Below are positions 1-7,256 of a stretch of DNA of 38,475 bases, in pieces; the first letter of the stretch is position 1; the number at the start of each line of letters is the position of its first letter. The notes beneath the pieces were generated by a model. The model was not told the origin of the DNA, searched no databases, and worked only from the letters and a program-made list of their open reading frames with translations. Source of the DNA: Candidatus Caenarcanales bacterium (GTDB taxonomy: Bacteria > Cyanobacteriota > Vampirovibrionia > LMEP-6097); contig JAKVAO010000016.1 in the NCBI GenBank assembly GCA_022447685.1, positions 1-38,475 on the forward strand. Reading direction: 5' to 3'. Both the position numbers and the translations under genes were made by a program.

Positions 1-2
1 GT

Positions 3-653
3 CGAATTTTAGCGTATAAAGATGATGGTGACGGTGATGGTACTAATAATACTCGTATAGAAGGTTTGTATATAGGAACCAAAGGTGATGAAGAAGGTAA
101 ATTCATCAATGAATCAGGTAAAGTACTGGAAGTAAAGGACGGTAAAGTCGAACACAATGGTAAGAAATATGATGCAGATGAGATAGTTGGAAAAGAGAAG
201 TTCCAATTACATGCAGGTGATGAAGATGATAAGAAAGAAGTAGAAGCTAATGCAAAGAAAGGTTGGACAATATTTCAACACGATGCAGCAGATATAGCTG
301 AAGCACAGGGTAAGAAATCAGAGGCACAGAAAGTTCGTGATCGTGCAGATCATCAGGATAAGGTGGGAGTAAAAGAGATATTAATGCTCTTGGCTGGTGC
401 AGCAACTATCATAGGTGGAATAATCGCATCTAGTTCAGGAAAGACTCATAGAACAGTAGGAACCCCAGTTGCACATCAACAGTATCCTCAACAATATCAT
501 CAACCAATTGGTTACAACCCTGGTATTGGTGGAGGGATCCATCGTGCACATTCTGTTAGTTCTCCAGTAAATGCTTATGCTAATAAGTTTAGACAAGACG
601 CTATGCGTAAGGTTGAATGGGAGTTATATGGTGGACCTAAGACTACTGCTTAG
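3..653 (+). CDS. C-terminal part of an unknown protein (5' end outside window)
   Basis: The reading frame is open from base 3 with no stop before TAG at 651-653, and the first start-like codon is a TTG at 66, so this is most likely the end of a gene that begins before the window. The visible part starts with an Asp/Gly/Asn-rich stretch (DDGDGDGTNN), continues as a charged Lys/Glu/Asp-rich segment, then has one hydrophobic segment (MLLAGAATIIGGIIA, around nt 380-430), and ends in a His/Gln/Tyr/Pro/Gly-rich tail. I do not recognise a family. The acidic stretch could bind calcium, but no complete loop motif is proven. A hairpin terminator follows. The product is unknown. Confidence 0.6.
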   Translation, partial: RILAYKDDGDGDGTNNTRIEGLYIGTKGDEEGKFINESGKVLEVKDGKVEHNGKKYDADEIVGKEKFQLHAGDEDDKKEVEANAKKGWTIFQHDAADIAEAQGKKSEAQKVRDRADHQDKVGVKEILMLLAGAATIIGGIIASSSGKTHRTVGTPVAHQQYPQQYHQPIGYNPGIGGGIHRAHSVSSPVNAYANKFRQDAMRKVEWELYGGPKTTA

Positions 654-686
654 AAAGCGAAACAAGTTTTAACTAAATATTATGTT

Positions 687-716
687 TGTCTAGAATCTAA
701 TTCTAGACATCTTTTT
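687..716 (+). terminator. Rho-independent terminator
   Basis: A 10-bp stem (TGTCTAGAAT / ATTCTAGACA) with a 3-nt CTA loop is followed by CTTTTTG. It lies 33 nt after the first gene's stop codon. The stem is AT-rich but perfect. Confidence 0.7.
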
Positions 717-856
717 GTAATACGTAAATATTGGTAATCTTCTGAAATACTTATAAATACTGAATTTCACTATCAACTTTTTTCTCATTCAAACCTTATA
801 TAGTTACAGAGAGAGAAATGAAGTTGGGAGACTTCAAGTTTTTAAAAAGAGAGAAT

Positions 857-863
857 AAAGGAG
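857..863 (+). promoter_or_regulatory. Shine-Dalgarno site deciding the start at 872
   Basis: AAAGGAG lies 8 nt before ATG 872. It is a much better ribosome site than anything before the in-frame ATG at 818, so the 18 codons between 818 and 872 are probably untranslated leader. Confidence 0.6.
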
Positions 864-871
864 ATAGAGAG

Positions 872-1438
872 ATGGCTTATTTAGGCTTTGGTAATAGCGC
901 GTTGAATAATTACGTACCGATTGGTGGTGGTTTTTCAAATGGTCCTGCAACAGGGACTTTATCTTTTCTAGAAAATGCAATTTTGGGTCCGAGGCAATCT
1001 GGACCAATGTATGGTTCTTGGTATGATTTTGGGAGAAAAAGAGCTGAAGGTCAAGCAGGTATTTTAATGGGCTTGCAAGGAATACCTAGTGTTCAACGTC
1101 AAGCAGGTAATGATGTAATTAATAATTTATTTAGTAGCAATCATAGTCATCACCATAATGATAGTTACTACCCTTCTTCTGGTGGTGGTTCTTCTTTGAA
1201 TCAATTTCAGAATGCATTAATATCTGGAATTAATACTATTAATGGTCAAAATTCAGTTTCACGTGGTGGTGTAAATTTCAATGCAAATAACCATTTAAAT
1301 TGGATTTCACAGGCAGGAAACTTTAGTGGCAATCAGAACTACTTTCACCCACATAGTGCTTTCAGTCCAGCACCTACAATTAATCCAAGTATTATGGCTA
1401 ATCTTGGCTTCGGTGGTCACAATGCTTTCCGCTGGTGA
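872..1438 (+). CDS. Gly/Asn/Ser/His-rich protein of unknown function
   Basis: A 188-residue protein if started at ATG 872, which has a clear AAAGGAG site; an in-frame ATG at 818 would add 18 residues (MKLGDFKF...). The sequence is low in charge and rich in Gly, Asn, Ser and aromatic residues. A His cluster (NHSHHHND) is followed by a Ser/Gly linker near the middle. It has no convincing signal peptide, membrane segment or known domain. The composition resembles a surface, matrix or aggregation-prone structural protein, but that is inference only. It stands alone between two hairpin terminators, so it is probably a single-gene transcription unit. Function unknown. Confidence 0.65.
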   Translation: MAYLGFGNSALNNYVPIGGGFSNGPATGTLSFLENAILGPRQSGPMYGSWYDFGRKRAEGQAGILMGLQGIPSVQRQAGNDVINNLFSSNHSHHHNDSYYPSSGGGSSLNQFQNALISGINTINGQNSVSRGGVNFNANNHLNWISQAGNFSGNQNYFHPHSAFSPAPTINPSIMANLGFGGHNAFRW

Positions 1439-1519
1439 TAATAAATTTTTGATAATCAAGAAAATGGTACTTTGTTCTTGTTTATCTATATAAAGAGTCT
1501 CTCCTCCGTACTCTCAAGA

Positions 1520-1548
1520 AGCCCTCATTATTTGAGGGCTCTTTTTTT
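1520..1548 (+). terminator. Rho-independent terminator
   Basis: Stem AGCCCTCA / TGAGGGCT (8 bp) with loop TTATT, followed by CTTTTTTT. It ends the transcript of the Gly/His-rich gene. Confidence 0.85.
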
Positions 1549-1587
1549 ATGTTGAAATAATTAAGGATCATGTAATAATTTAATACG

Positions 1588-2400
1588 GTGAAAGAATTAA
1601 TTATTATTCCTGGAGCAGGTTCTAGTAAATTAAATTGGATGGATCAGATTCTGTCTTATGAATCGAATGGCTTTAGAGTTGATTTTTTCGATTATCAAGT
1701 AGAATATTGTAATTCTTTTACAGACTTAGAAACCCAGGTTCTAGGATATTTAAAAAAAATCCTGAAAATTTCTTCTGCACAAAATATTTCTGAAAGAACT
1801 ATTGTCGCTCACTCGATGGGAGCTATGGTTTTAGTTTCTTTATTGATGAAGCTTGCTAACAGTGATTTAACTGTAGGTGAGTCTTTCTTAGACGAACTTA
1901 AATCTCATAAAATTTTTCTAGTGCAAATGCCAATAACTACAAATACTAAATTACTTAATGGCTTAAAAGCTAGTTCGCCTTTGATTAAGACTATGATTCA
2001 AATCCATAAACCATTTGAAAATCCTGTTTCTGATTACTTATCGAATTTAAAAACTAAGTCTAAGATTATTTTTGAGCCATTAAGAGATATTGCTGATTTG
2101 ATATGGATACTATCAGCTATGCATATTTCTGCCTATACCACCCATGAAGATGCTTTTATGAAAATGATTGAATTTTATGATTCTTGGAATCTTTTATCTT
2201 CGTCTAATACCCAATATTTGAAATCTTTTGATATTGCAATGACTGTTTCTAATTCAGATATTTTTGTTACTAGAGAAGAAGCTTTAGAATTTGCTGAAAT
2301 GATTTCTGCGAAAACTAGAGACTTTGATTGGACTTTTCATAATCCTATGCATTTTCCATGGTCACAGAAAGACTTTGCGAATTGGGTTTTGGATTCATAA
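1588..2400 (+). CDS. alpha/beta-hydrolase fold protein
   Basis: A 270-residue protein. Near the N-terminus IIIPGAGSSKLNW looks like the oxyanion-loop strand of alpha/beta hydrolases. VAHSMGAMV (about residue 73-81) is a nucleophile elbow with Ser in an HSMG context. Asp in SNSDIFV (about residue 223) and His in NPMHFPW (near the C-terminus) are in the usual order for the acid and base of the triad. The start is GTG with no ribosome site; a -10-like AATAAT (1574-1579) lies 8 nt before it, compatible with a leaderless message. The substrate cannot be read from the sequence; an esterase/lipase or RBBP9-like hydrolase is possible. It sits alone between a terminator and the convergent flgBC unit. 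Confidence 0.7.
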   Translation: MKELIIIPGAGSSKLNWMDQILSYESNGFRVDFFDYQVEYCNSFTDLETQVLGYLKKILKISSAQNISERTIVAHSMGAMVLVSLLMKLANSDLTVGESFLDELKSHKIFLVQMPITTNTKLLNGLKASSPLIKTMIQIHKPFENPVSDYLSNLKTKSKIIFEPLRDIADLIWILSAMHISAYTTHEDAFMKMIEFYDSWNLLSSSNTQYLKSFDIAMTVSNSDIFVTREEALEFAEMISAKTRDFDWTFHNPMHFPWSQKDFANWVLDS

Positions 2401-2423
2401 TTACAGGGGCGTTTCCCTTTATA

Positions 2424-2453
2424 ACAAAAACAAAGCCCGGCAAAACCGGGCTT
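2424..2453 (-). terminator. Terminator for flgBC (minus strand)
   Basis: Stem AAGCCCGG / CCGGGCTT with loop CAAAA at 2433-2453. On the minus strand it is followed by TTGTTTTTG, so it serves the flgC end. On the plus strand there is no T run after it. Confidence 0.75.
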
Positions 2454-2484
2454 AACATAGTAATCTACGAAGTAAAATCAGTAA

Positions 2485-2952
2485 TTAAGCATTTTTAGTC
2501 ATGTTAAGAGCTTCTTTAGAAGCTGCTTTAACCATTTCTACTACTGATAAAATTGCTTTGTATGCACCAACTGCTTTTAGCATTTTGATGGATTCACCAG
2601 GTGCGTTTACATTAGAACTTTCTACATATCCGTCAGCATCTGCTAGTGGATGATCTGGAAGATATAGTCGGGAGCCTTCTGAATAATCGACTTCTACTGA
2701 AGCTACCATGGTTCCTGCTCCAGGAGTCTTGTTTAAAATCATAGAATTTAAACCAAGTTCTCTACCCTCAGCTAAATTTTCTACCATTTCTGAAAAACTT
2801 TGGTTTCTGCCGCGCGAAGCTAATACTGGGGTTCTCGCTTTATAGCCTGGTGTGTACATGTTTGCAACATTTTGTGCTGCATATGCCATAGCTTCTCTCT
2901 CTGTTTTCAGAGAGTTGCTCGCTGTATCAAGAATTTCAAACATTCCGCCCAT
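2485..2952 (-). CDS. flgC: Flagellar basal-body rod protein FlgC
   Basis: Proximal-rod component assembled in the periplasm together with FlgB and FlgF. The N-terminal segment (ILDTASNSLKTEREAMAYAA, then NVANMYTPGYKA) is the rod-protein helix with the usual N-x-A-N...GYK signature. The C-terminal half has the FlgC hallmark DHPLADADGYVESSNVN followed by a helix (MLKAVGAYKAILSVVEMVKAASKEAL). I start it at ATG 2952, one nucleotide after the flgB stop (TAA, 2956-2954), with AGGA just upstream. The frame is open further upstream, but those 19 residues overlap flgB and do not resemble FlgC. The protein is 155 residues, normal to slightly long. It is translationally coupled to flgB, and a terminator follows. 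Confidence 0.9.
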   Translation of the reverse strand: MGGMFEILDTASNSLKTEREAMAYAAQNVANMYTPGYKARTPVLASRGRNQSFSEMVENLAEGRELGLNSMILNKTPGAGTMVASVEVDYSEGSRLYLPDHPLADADGYVESSNVNAPGESIKMLKAVGAYKAILSVVEMVKAASKEALNMTKNA

Positions 2953-2953
2953 A

Positions 2954-3298
2954 TTATCCTGCCCTTGCTGCTTGTGTAGCTTCTTCCATGTGCTGATAAA
3001 TATGTCCATTGATTCTTGTCAGTAGGACATAAGTTACATGGTTTTTATACATTTTCGACATTTCGTCTTCTAAATTGATTGGACCTTTCTCGTATTTTAC
3101 GGTCGCTTTGCTTAGCATGGTACCCTTATCGATAGCTTGACCACTTCTAAGGTCGCTCATTACTAAATTAAAATCTAGATCTCTTCCTTGAAAACCTTTT
3201 ACTCTAGAACCAGCAATATTATTAGCAAGAATTTGCTGACGTTCACTTACTGCATCAAGCAAACCATTAAGTATTCGTTCCTCTTTGCTGTTGAGCAT
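2954..3298 (-). CDS. flgB: Flagellar basal-body rod protein FlgB
   Basis: Proximal-rod protein, 114 residues, a little shorter than typical FlgB. The N-terminal motif LLDAVSERQQILANNIAGSRVKGFQGRDLDF matches the family pattern (helix, L-A-N-N-I-A, then G[YF]..RDLDF). The C-terminal helix begins with the acidic LEDEMSKMYKN and ends in a Glu/Ala-rich stretch. It is the first gene of a two-gene unit with flgC. No SD is visible, but TATATA (3305-3310) lies 6 nt before the ATG. It is separated from the other flagellar genes in this window (fliL, fliM, flagellin) by about 4.6 kb and lies on the opposite strand. Confidence 0.9.
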   Translation of the reverse strand: MLNSKEERILNGLLDAVSERQQILANNIAGSRVKGFQGRDLDFNLVMSDLRSGQAIDKGTMLSKATVKYEKGPINLEDEMSKMYKNHVTYVLLTRINGHIYQHMEEATQAARAG

Positions 3299-3304
3299 AT
3301 AGGC

Positions 3305-3323
3305 TATATAAACTATTTAGTTT
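3305..3323 (-). promoter_or_regulatory. Putative flgB promoter element and inverted repeat
   Basis: TATATA at 3305-3310 is 6 nt before the flgB ATG. Directly upstream is the inverted repeat AAACTA-TT-TAGTTT (3310-3323), which may be an operator. Both are inferred from position only. Confidence 0.35.
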
Positions 3324-3392
3324 AAGTTTGGGTTAAGGGTTTTACATGTTTTAGGATTTCTCTTGGAGATGGGGGGAAGGTATAGCGTAAAT

Positions 3393-4616
3393 ATGGAATA
3401 TTTTGCTACAATGAACACGGTGAATTATCTTGAGTCTATTTCAGGTCGTTTATTTAACCGCTTTGCTCCTCCCAGCTGGAAAAACTATTTGAGTGAAATA
3501 CGCGAACAAAAAAGGATTAGTAAACTTGGTAATGAAAGTCAGGATAGATATGACCCTTTGACTCCTTACCCTGATTTTCAGTTTTTTCAAAGCTCTGAGT
3601 TCGATTTTCCTAATCTTGGTTCTACAGATCTTAAAAGACCTTTCCTTGATATGAAAACTTACTATAATTTACCTGAAATTCGAGAAACTGATCATCAAAG
3701 AATTCTTGCAGTTAAGATACCAGAAATTGATCTTGGATTAAATGATCAAATGAATTTTCCGGTAAGTTTTTTTAGTCACAAATTATTGACTCGTTCATTT
3801 TTTAGGCGAAGTGAGCAATGTCACGGCATTGACTTACCTAAAGAAGTGTCTAGTATAACAGGGACTGAATCTGGACGTGAGCAACTGAAGCAAATGATGT
3901 TGAGTGTCCCTGATGAAACTAATGCAGGTAAACTAAAAACAGCTACTAACCGTATGTTACAGCAGCGTTATATGGAGAGAACAAATCATACTATAAAAGA
4001 TGATCTGCAAACTTTGGTTAAAACTTATTTTCCAATAGGAGGCAATTTACAGGATATGACTCTTAGTTTAAAGCCACGAACAAAAGGTTTTAAGCATGCT
4101 TTAAGACTTTATTTTAATAATTTAAAAAATCATGAACCTGAGAATTATGATTTTTGTTTACAAGCTGCCCAAAATATTTCACAACAGAAAAAAGTAAATG
4201 GTGAGGTTCAAGCTTTTATTAATACTGCTGTTTACCAAGATGAAACTAATTTAACTCATTACTTGGAAGAACTGTCTGCACAAGACTTTGATAAATCAAA
4301 ATGCCCTATTTATCTATTTATTAATGGTGATAACCAAGAGAAGATTTTAGAGCGTGTTAAAGATGTTGAGAAATTTATGACCTTGCAAAGTGAAGTGAAA
4401 TCTTTGCTTGGTGAACAATTTAAAAAAGAAGATGAGCTTGATATTAAAGTTGTTGCCACTCAGTTAGATCATTATCGACATGGATTGAAAACAATTCCTT
4501 TAAATGTTGCTCTTATGGATATAGCACTTGGAGACAGGCTTGCTGATAAAGATATTGCAGCAATTTATTTAGATGCAGATATACAGAAGTTCTCTGGTGA
4601 GAATCATGTGCAGTAG
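3393..4616 (+). CDS. Glycosyltransferase, N-terminal part (interrupted by in-frame TAG)
   Basis: 407 residues from ATG 3393; in-frame starts at 3363 (TTG), 3369 and 3411 are alternatives. TATAGC (3381-3386) is 6 nt before ATG 3393. Roughly residues 1-265 are unrecognised. The last 140 or so look like a GT-A glycosyltransferase: FINTAVYQDETNLTHYLEEL, then PIYLFINGDNQEK, then a helix ending LADKDIAAIYLDADIQKF with a DxD motif (DAD). The frame stops at TAG 4614-4616. The very next codon, in the same frame, is ATG 4617, and the following ORF supplies the missing GT-A second half, including an ED motif. The two together look like one gene of about 685 codons. As it stands this half has the donor-binding DxD but not the catalytic half, so it is probably inactive alone unless TAG is read through or is a sequence error. 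Confidence 0.6.
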   Translation: MEYFATMNTVNYLESISGRLFNRFAPPSWKNYLSEIREQKRISKLGNESQDRYDPLTPYPDFQFFQSSEFDFPNLGSTDLKRPFLDMKTYYNLPEIRETDHQRILAVKIPEIDLGLNDQMNFPVSFFSHKLLTRSFFRRSEQCHGIDLPKEVSSITGTESGREQLKQMMLSVPDETNAGKLKTATNRMLQQRYMERTNHTIKDDLQTLVKTYFPIGGNLQDMTLSLKPRTKGFKHALRLYFNNLKNHEPENYDFCLQAAQNISQQKKVNGEVQAFINTAVYQDETNLTHYLEELSAQDFDKSKCPIYLFINGDNQEKILERVKDVEKFMTLQSEVKSLLGEQFKKEDELDIKVVATQLDHYRHGLKTIPLNVALMDIALGDRLADKDIAAIYLDADIQKFSGENHVQ

Positions 4617-5447
4617 ATGATCAATCTGATTGATTCAGGTAAGGTTATAAGTAGTGGTAGTTATGACATTAATGAAAAAAATCTGATTGATCAGAATATT
4701 AATCTCTATATTTTGAAACTCATTGATCAATATTCTTGTCTATTTGATGAAGGAATAGCAGCGTTAGAATTACTTCCTTCGGATAAGACTTCTAGGTATA
4801 ATAAGCTACTTGATAATGGTAATAAGGTTCTTGGAGGTAATGCTGTAGCATCTGCTATGGCAGTATGTTTATCTGGTGGAACCAAAGCGCATACCAATCA
4901 TGAGGACATGGATTGGAGTTCTAGGCTTACAAGTTTGTTTTATAAAAGTCTGCATGACCGAGATATAATGCTTGATGATTTACGACCTTTGACTAGTGAC
5001 TCTGTTGGAAATGTAGAGGTTGATAACGATATTTATATTCGATTAGCTAATTTGAGTCAGCCGATAACAGAGATCTGGGATATTCACGACAATCGTTTTG
5101 CAAATATGCCTGTTCTGGATTTAGAAGATAAGAATTTAAATAAAGAAAGAATTGAAGCTGAGATAAATAATCTTTTTCAAGTCAAATCTCAAGAGTATCA
5201 AGAAGCACTTATGAAGATTTTTATTAAGCATAATTTTGATATTCAAAAGGAACAAGAATTGATTGAATATGCCCTCAATAATTTTGAAGAAAATAAATTT
5301 GATTTTGTTTCTAAAATCTTTAAGCATCTACGTGAAGGTAAGGATTTAAGTCCGGATAAAACCTCTAGTGATAGATTAAAATTAGAAATTCAAGATGTTT
5401 TTAGCGACACTCTTTATAACAGTATATTTAATAATCAACAGAATTAA
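4617..5447 (+). CDS. Glycosyltransferase, C-terminal part (same frame after TAG)
   Basis: 276 residues starting at the ATG that immediately follows TAG 4614-4616, with no spacer and no own ribosome site. The first third continues a GT-A fold: after a linker, GGNAVASAMAVCLSGG and then TNHEDMDWSSRLTSLF, where E-D followed by D-W-S-S-R-L matches the acceptor-side/catalytic ED motif of family-2 glycosyltransferases. The remaining 150 residues are helical, charged and unrecognised. On its own the ORF lacks the nucleotide-sugar binding half, which sits in the preceding ORF. It is either the distal part of a pseudogene or a product of termination-reinitiation (TAGATG). proA follows 33 bp later. Confidence 0.55.
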   Translation: MINLIDSGKVISSGSYDINEKNLIDQNINLYILKLIDQYSCLFDEGIAALELLPSDKTSRYNKLLDNGNKVLGGNAVASAMAVCLSGGTKAHTNHEDMDWSSRLTSLFYKSLHDRDIMLDDLRPLTSDSVGNVEVDNDIYIRLANLSQPITEIWDIHDNRFANMPVLDLEDKNLNKERIEAEINNLFQVKSQEYQEALMKIFIKHNFDIQKEQELIEYALNNFEENKFDFVSKIFKHLREGKDLSPDKTSSDRLKLEIQDVFSDTLYNSIFNNQQN

Positions 5448-5467
5448 TTAGATATAAAGCAAATTGC

Positions 5468-5473
5468 TATAAT
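5468..5473 (+). promoter_or_regulatory. Putative -10 element of proA
   Basis: TATAAT lies 7 nt before ATG 5481 and overlaps an earlier in-frame ATG at 5472. If it is the -10 box, transcription would start at or just before 5481, giving a leaderless message and excluding the 5472 start. The -35 region is poor. Confidence 0.4.
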
Positions 5474-5480
5474 GAAAGCC

Positions 5481-6749
5481 ATGAATATAGAATCTTCTAG
5501 TCTAGAAGCGGAAATACTTGAACAGCTCAAACTCGCAAAGCTCGCAAGTGTTGCTTTAGCTGCTTTATCCACTTCCCAGAAAAATTTCGCTCTTGAGCTT
5601 ATAGAAAGAGAATTACTAGAATCTAGTGCTTATATTCTTGAAGCTAACCAAGAAGATTTAAATTCTCCAGATAATGCTGATTTGAGTCATGCTCTCAAGG
5701 ACAGAATGAGCTTGGATCACAGTAGGATTTCTGCTATGGCGCAGGGAATTCGTAAGGTTATCAATCTGGCTGATCCTGTGAACCAAGTGCTAGAGGGTTG
5801 GAGACACCCTAATGGCATGAAAATTAATAAAGTTTCTGTGCCTATAGGAGTTATAGGAATTATCTATGAAGCGCGTCCCAATGTTACGACTGATGCCGTT
5901 GCTTTAGCTATCAAATCAGGTAATGCCTGCGTCCTTAGAGGAAGTAAACAGACCTGGTACACTAATAACGCGATCATGGATGTTATAGAAAGAGCTTTGA
6001 AGCAGAGTGATATTCCATCTGAGGCTATTCAGTATCTAAGAGATAAATCTAGAGATAGTGCAAAGTTAATGTTGCGTGCAAGAGATGAGATTAGCCTTAT
6101 TATTCCTCGTGGTGGGGAGACTTTGAAGAAATTTATTACTGAGAATTCTTTGATTCCTGTTCTTGGAGCTGGTGGTGGTAACTGTCATGTTTATATCGAC
6201 ATAGATGCTGATCAAGAGAAGGCTTTGAAGATTGCAGTTAACGCAAAAGCTCATAGACCTAGTGTCTGTAATGCTTGTGAGAGTATTTTAATTCATAAAG
6301 AAGTGAAAGATGAAATTCTTCCAGCTTTGGTGGAAAGTTTACTTAAAGAAGGAGTTGAGATTTGTGCAGATCAAGAGATTCATGCACAGTGTCCTTTTAC
6401 GAAACTAGCTACAGATGAGGATTGGGCTGAAGAGTATTTGGATATGAAGGTATCTATCAAAACTGTAGAAAGTTTGGAAGAAGCTATTAATCATATTAAT
6501 TATTATTCGAATAATCACTCAGAAGCTATTGTTACTGAGAATATCGCTAGAGCAGATCTTTTTACTAAATCTATTAACTCCGCGTGTGTCTATGTCAATG
6601 CTAGTACTAGATTCACCGATGGTGAAGAATTTGGTTTCGGTGCAGAGATGGGGATTAGTACTAGTACAGGATATGTCAGAGGACCTATAGGTGCAAAAGA
6701 GCTTTGCACTTATAAGTATATTATTGAAGGTAGCGGGCAGATTCGGTAG
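5481..6749 (+). CDS. proA: Gamma-glutamyl phosphate reductase (glutamate-5-semialdehyde dehydrogenase)
   Basis: Second step of proline synthesis: NADPH-dependent reduction of gamma-glutamyl phosphate to glutamate-5-semialdehyde, in the cytoplasm. About 422 residues, full length for ProA. Recognisable blocks in order are VPIGVIGIIYEARPNVTTDA, SGNACVLRGSKQ, LIIPRGGETLKKFI, GGGNCHVYIDIDAD, NAKAHRPSVCNACES with the catalytic Cys of the aldehyde-dehydrogenase fold, and near the end FGFGAEMGISTSTGYVRGPIG followed by ELCTYKYI. ATG 5472 is an alternative start; 5481 is preferred because TATAAT overlaps 5472. No proB is nearby. The gene follows the split glycosyltransferase on the same strand and ends with TAG. 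Confidence 0.95.
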   Translation: MNIESSSLEAEILEQLKLAKLASVALAALSTSQKNFALELIERELLESSAYILEANQEDLNSPDNADLSHALKDRMSLDHSRISAMAQGIRKVINLADPVNQVLEGWRHPNGMKINKVSVPIGVIGIIYEARPNVTTDAVALAIKSGNACVLRGSKQTWYTNNAIMDVIERALKQSDIPSEAIQYLRDKSRDSAKLMLRARDEISLIIPRGGETLKKFITENSLIPVLGAGGGNCHVYIDIDADQEKALKIAVNAKAHRPSVCNACESILIHKEVKDEILPALVESLLKEGVEICADQEIHAQCPFTKLATDEDWAEEYLDMKVSIKTVESLEEAINHINYYSNNHSEAIVTENIARADLFTKSINSACVYVNASTRFTDGEEFGFGAEMGISTSTGYVRGPIGAKELCTYKYIIEGSGQIR

Positions 6750-6877
6750 TCTACGGAATTTTGACCCCTTTAAATCTTAGTTTTGCTTTGCGAAGATTAT
6801 TAGTGTGAAGTTAAGTTGTTCTTTTGAAATAAGTAAATTTAAGGCTGAAGCATTAAAGGCTATAGATAGCTTTTAGT

Positions 6878-7057
6878 ATGTCTGTACCTTTTGGTACTAT
6901 GGTGCTAGGATTATTTATGAAACCCCTTAGTTTAGAGATTATTAGTTATCGAGGTATCATAAAATTGCTTATTTCTTTGATATTTTTATTTATTGCATCT
7001 GAACTTGTAGCTAAAGGAGTTAGTCTTATGAGTAAAGGGGTTAATGATGATATTTGA
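6878..7057 (+). CDS. Possible 59-residue single-pass membrane protein
   Basis: A short frame from ATG 6878 to TGA 7055-7057, overlapping the next ORF by 14 nt in another frame. It contains one strong hydrophobic helix (IIKLLISLIFLFIASELVA) followed by a short polar tail. No ribosome site is visible at the first ATG, and the start may be one of the internal ATGs. The overlap and the hydrophobic segment argue for a real small gene in the same transcript as the following small membrane protein and nadD, but chance cannot be excluded. Confidence 0.35.
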   Translation: MSVPFGTMVLGLFMKPLSLEIISYRGIIKLLISLIFLFIASELVAKGVSLMSKGVNDDI

Positions 7058-7256
7058 TTTTGCTAATCTTGATGATCAATTAGAAAGTTCTTTGTTGTTT
7101 CTTATAGGAATTAGTCCTGTATTTTATGTAGTGTCTAGAATTGATAAAGCTGCTCATAATGATATAAATGAGATGAAGATTAAAGCTGGTGAAGAGCCTT
7201 TACCTAAATGGCGTTGGTGGTTTATGATACGTCCTCCTCGTGAGTTATATAAGTAA
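7044..7256 (+). CDS. Small membrane protein of unknown function
   Basis: 70 residues. ATG 7047 may be the true start because AAAGGGG (7034-7040) is 6 nt before it but only 3 nt before 7044. One hydrophobic segment (SSLLFLIGISPVFYVVS) is followed by a polar region rich in Asp/Asn/Lys and a Trp-rich basic end (PKWRWWFMIRPPRELYK). The stop TAA overlaps the nadD ATG by one base (TAATG), so it is translationally coupled to nadD. No family is recognised, and the role is unknown. Confidence 0.6.
   Translation: MMIFDFANLDDQLESSLLFLIGISPVFYVVSRIDKAAHNDINEMKIKAGEEPLPKWRWWFMIRPPRELYK

Noticed and set aside
2953..3009. FlgC extended N-terminally to 174 residues
   Set aside because: The extra 19 residues overlap flgB and do not match the rod-protein start; ATG 2952 has AGGA upstream and fits the family.
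4614..4616. Recoding of TAG as an amino acid
   Set aside because: Other genes here (for example proA, fliL, fliM) end naturally at TAG, and no special element follows this one; mutation or sequence error is simpler.
7028..7057. Nine-codon peptide MSKGVNDDI with AAAGGAG 7 nt upstream
   Set aside because: It is the in-frame end of the 59-codon membrane ORF; the ribosome-site match alone is not enough to claim a separate peptide.
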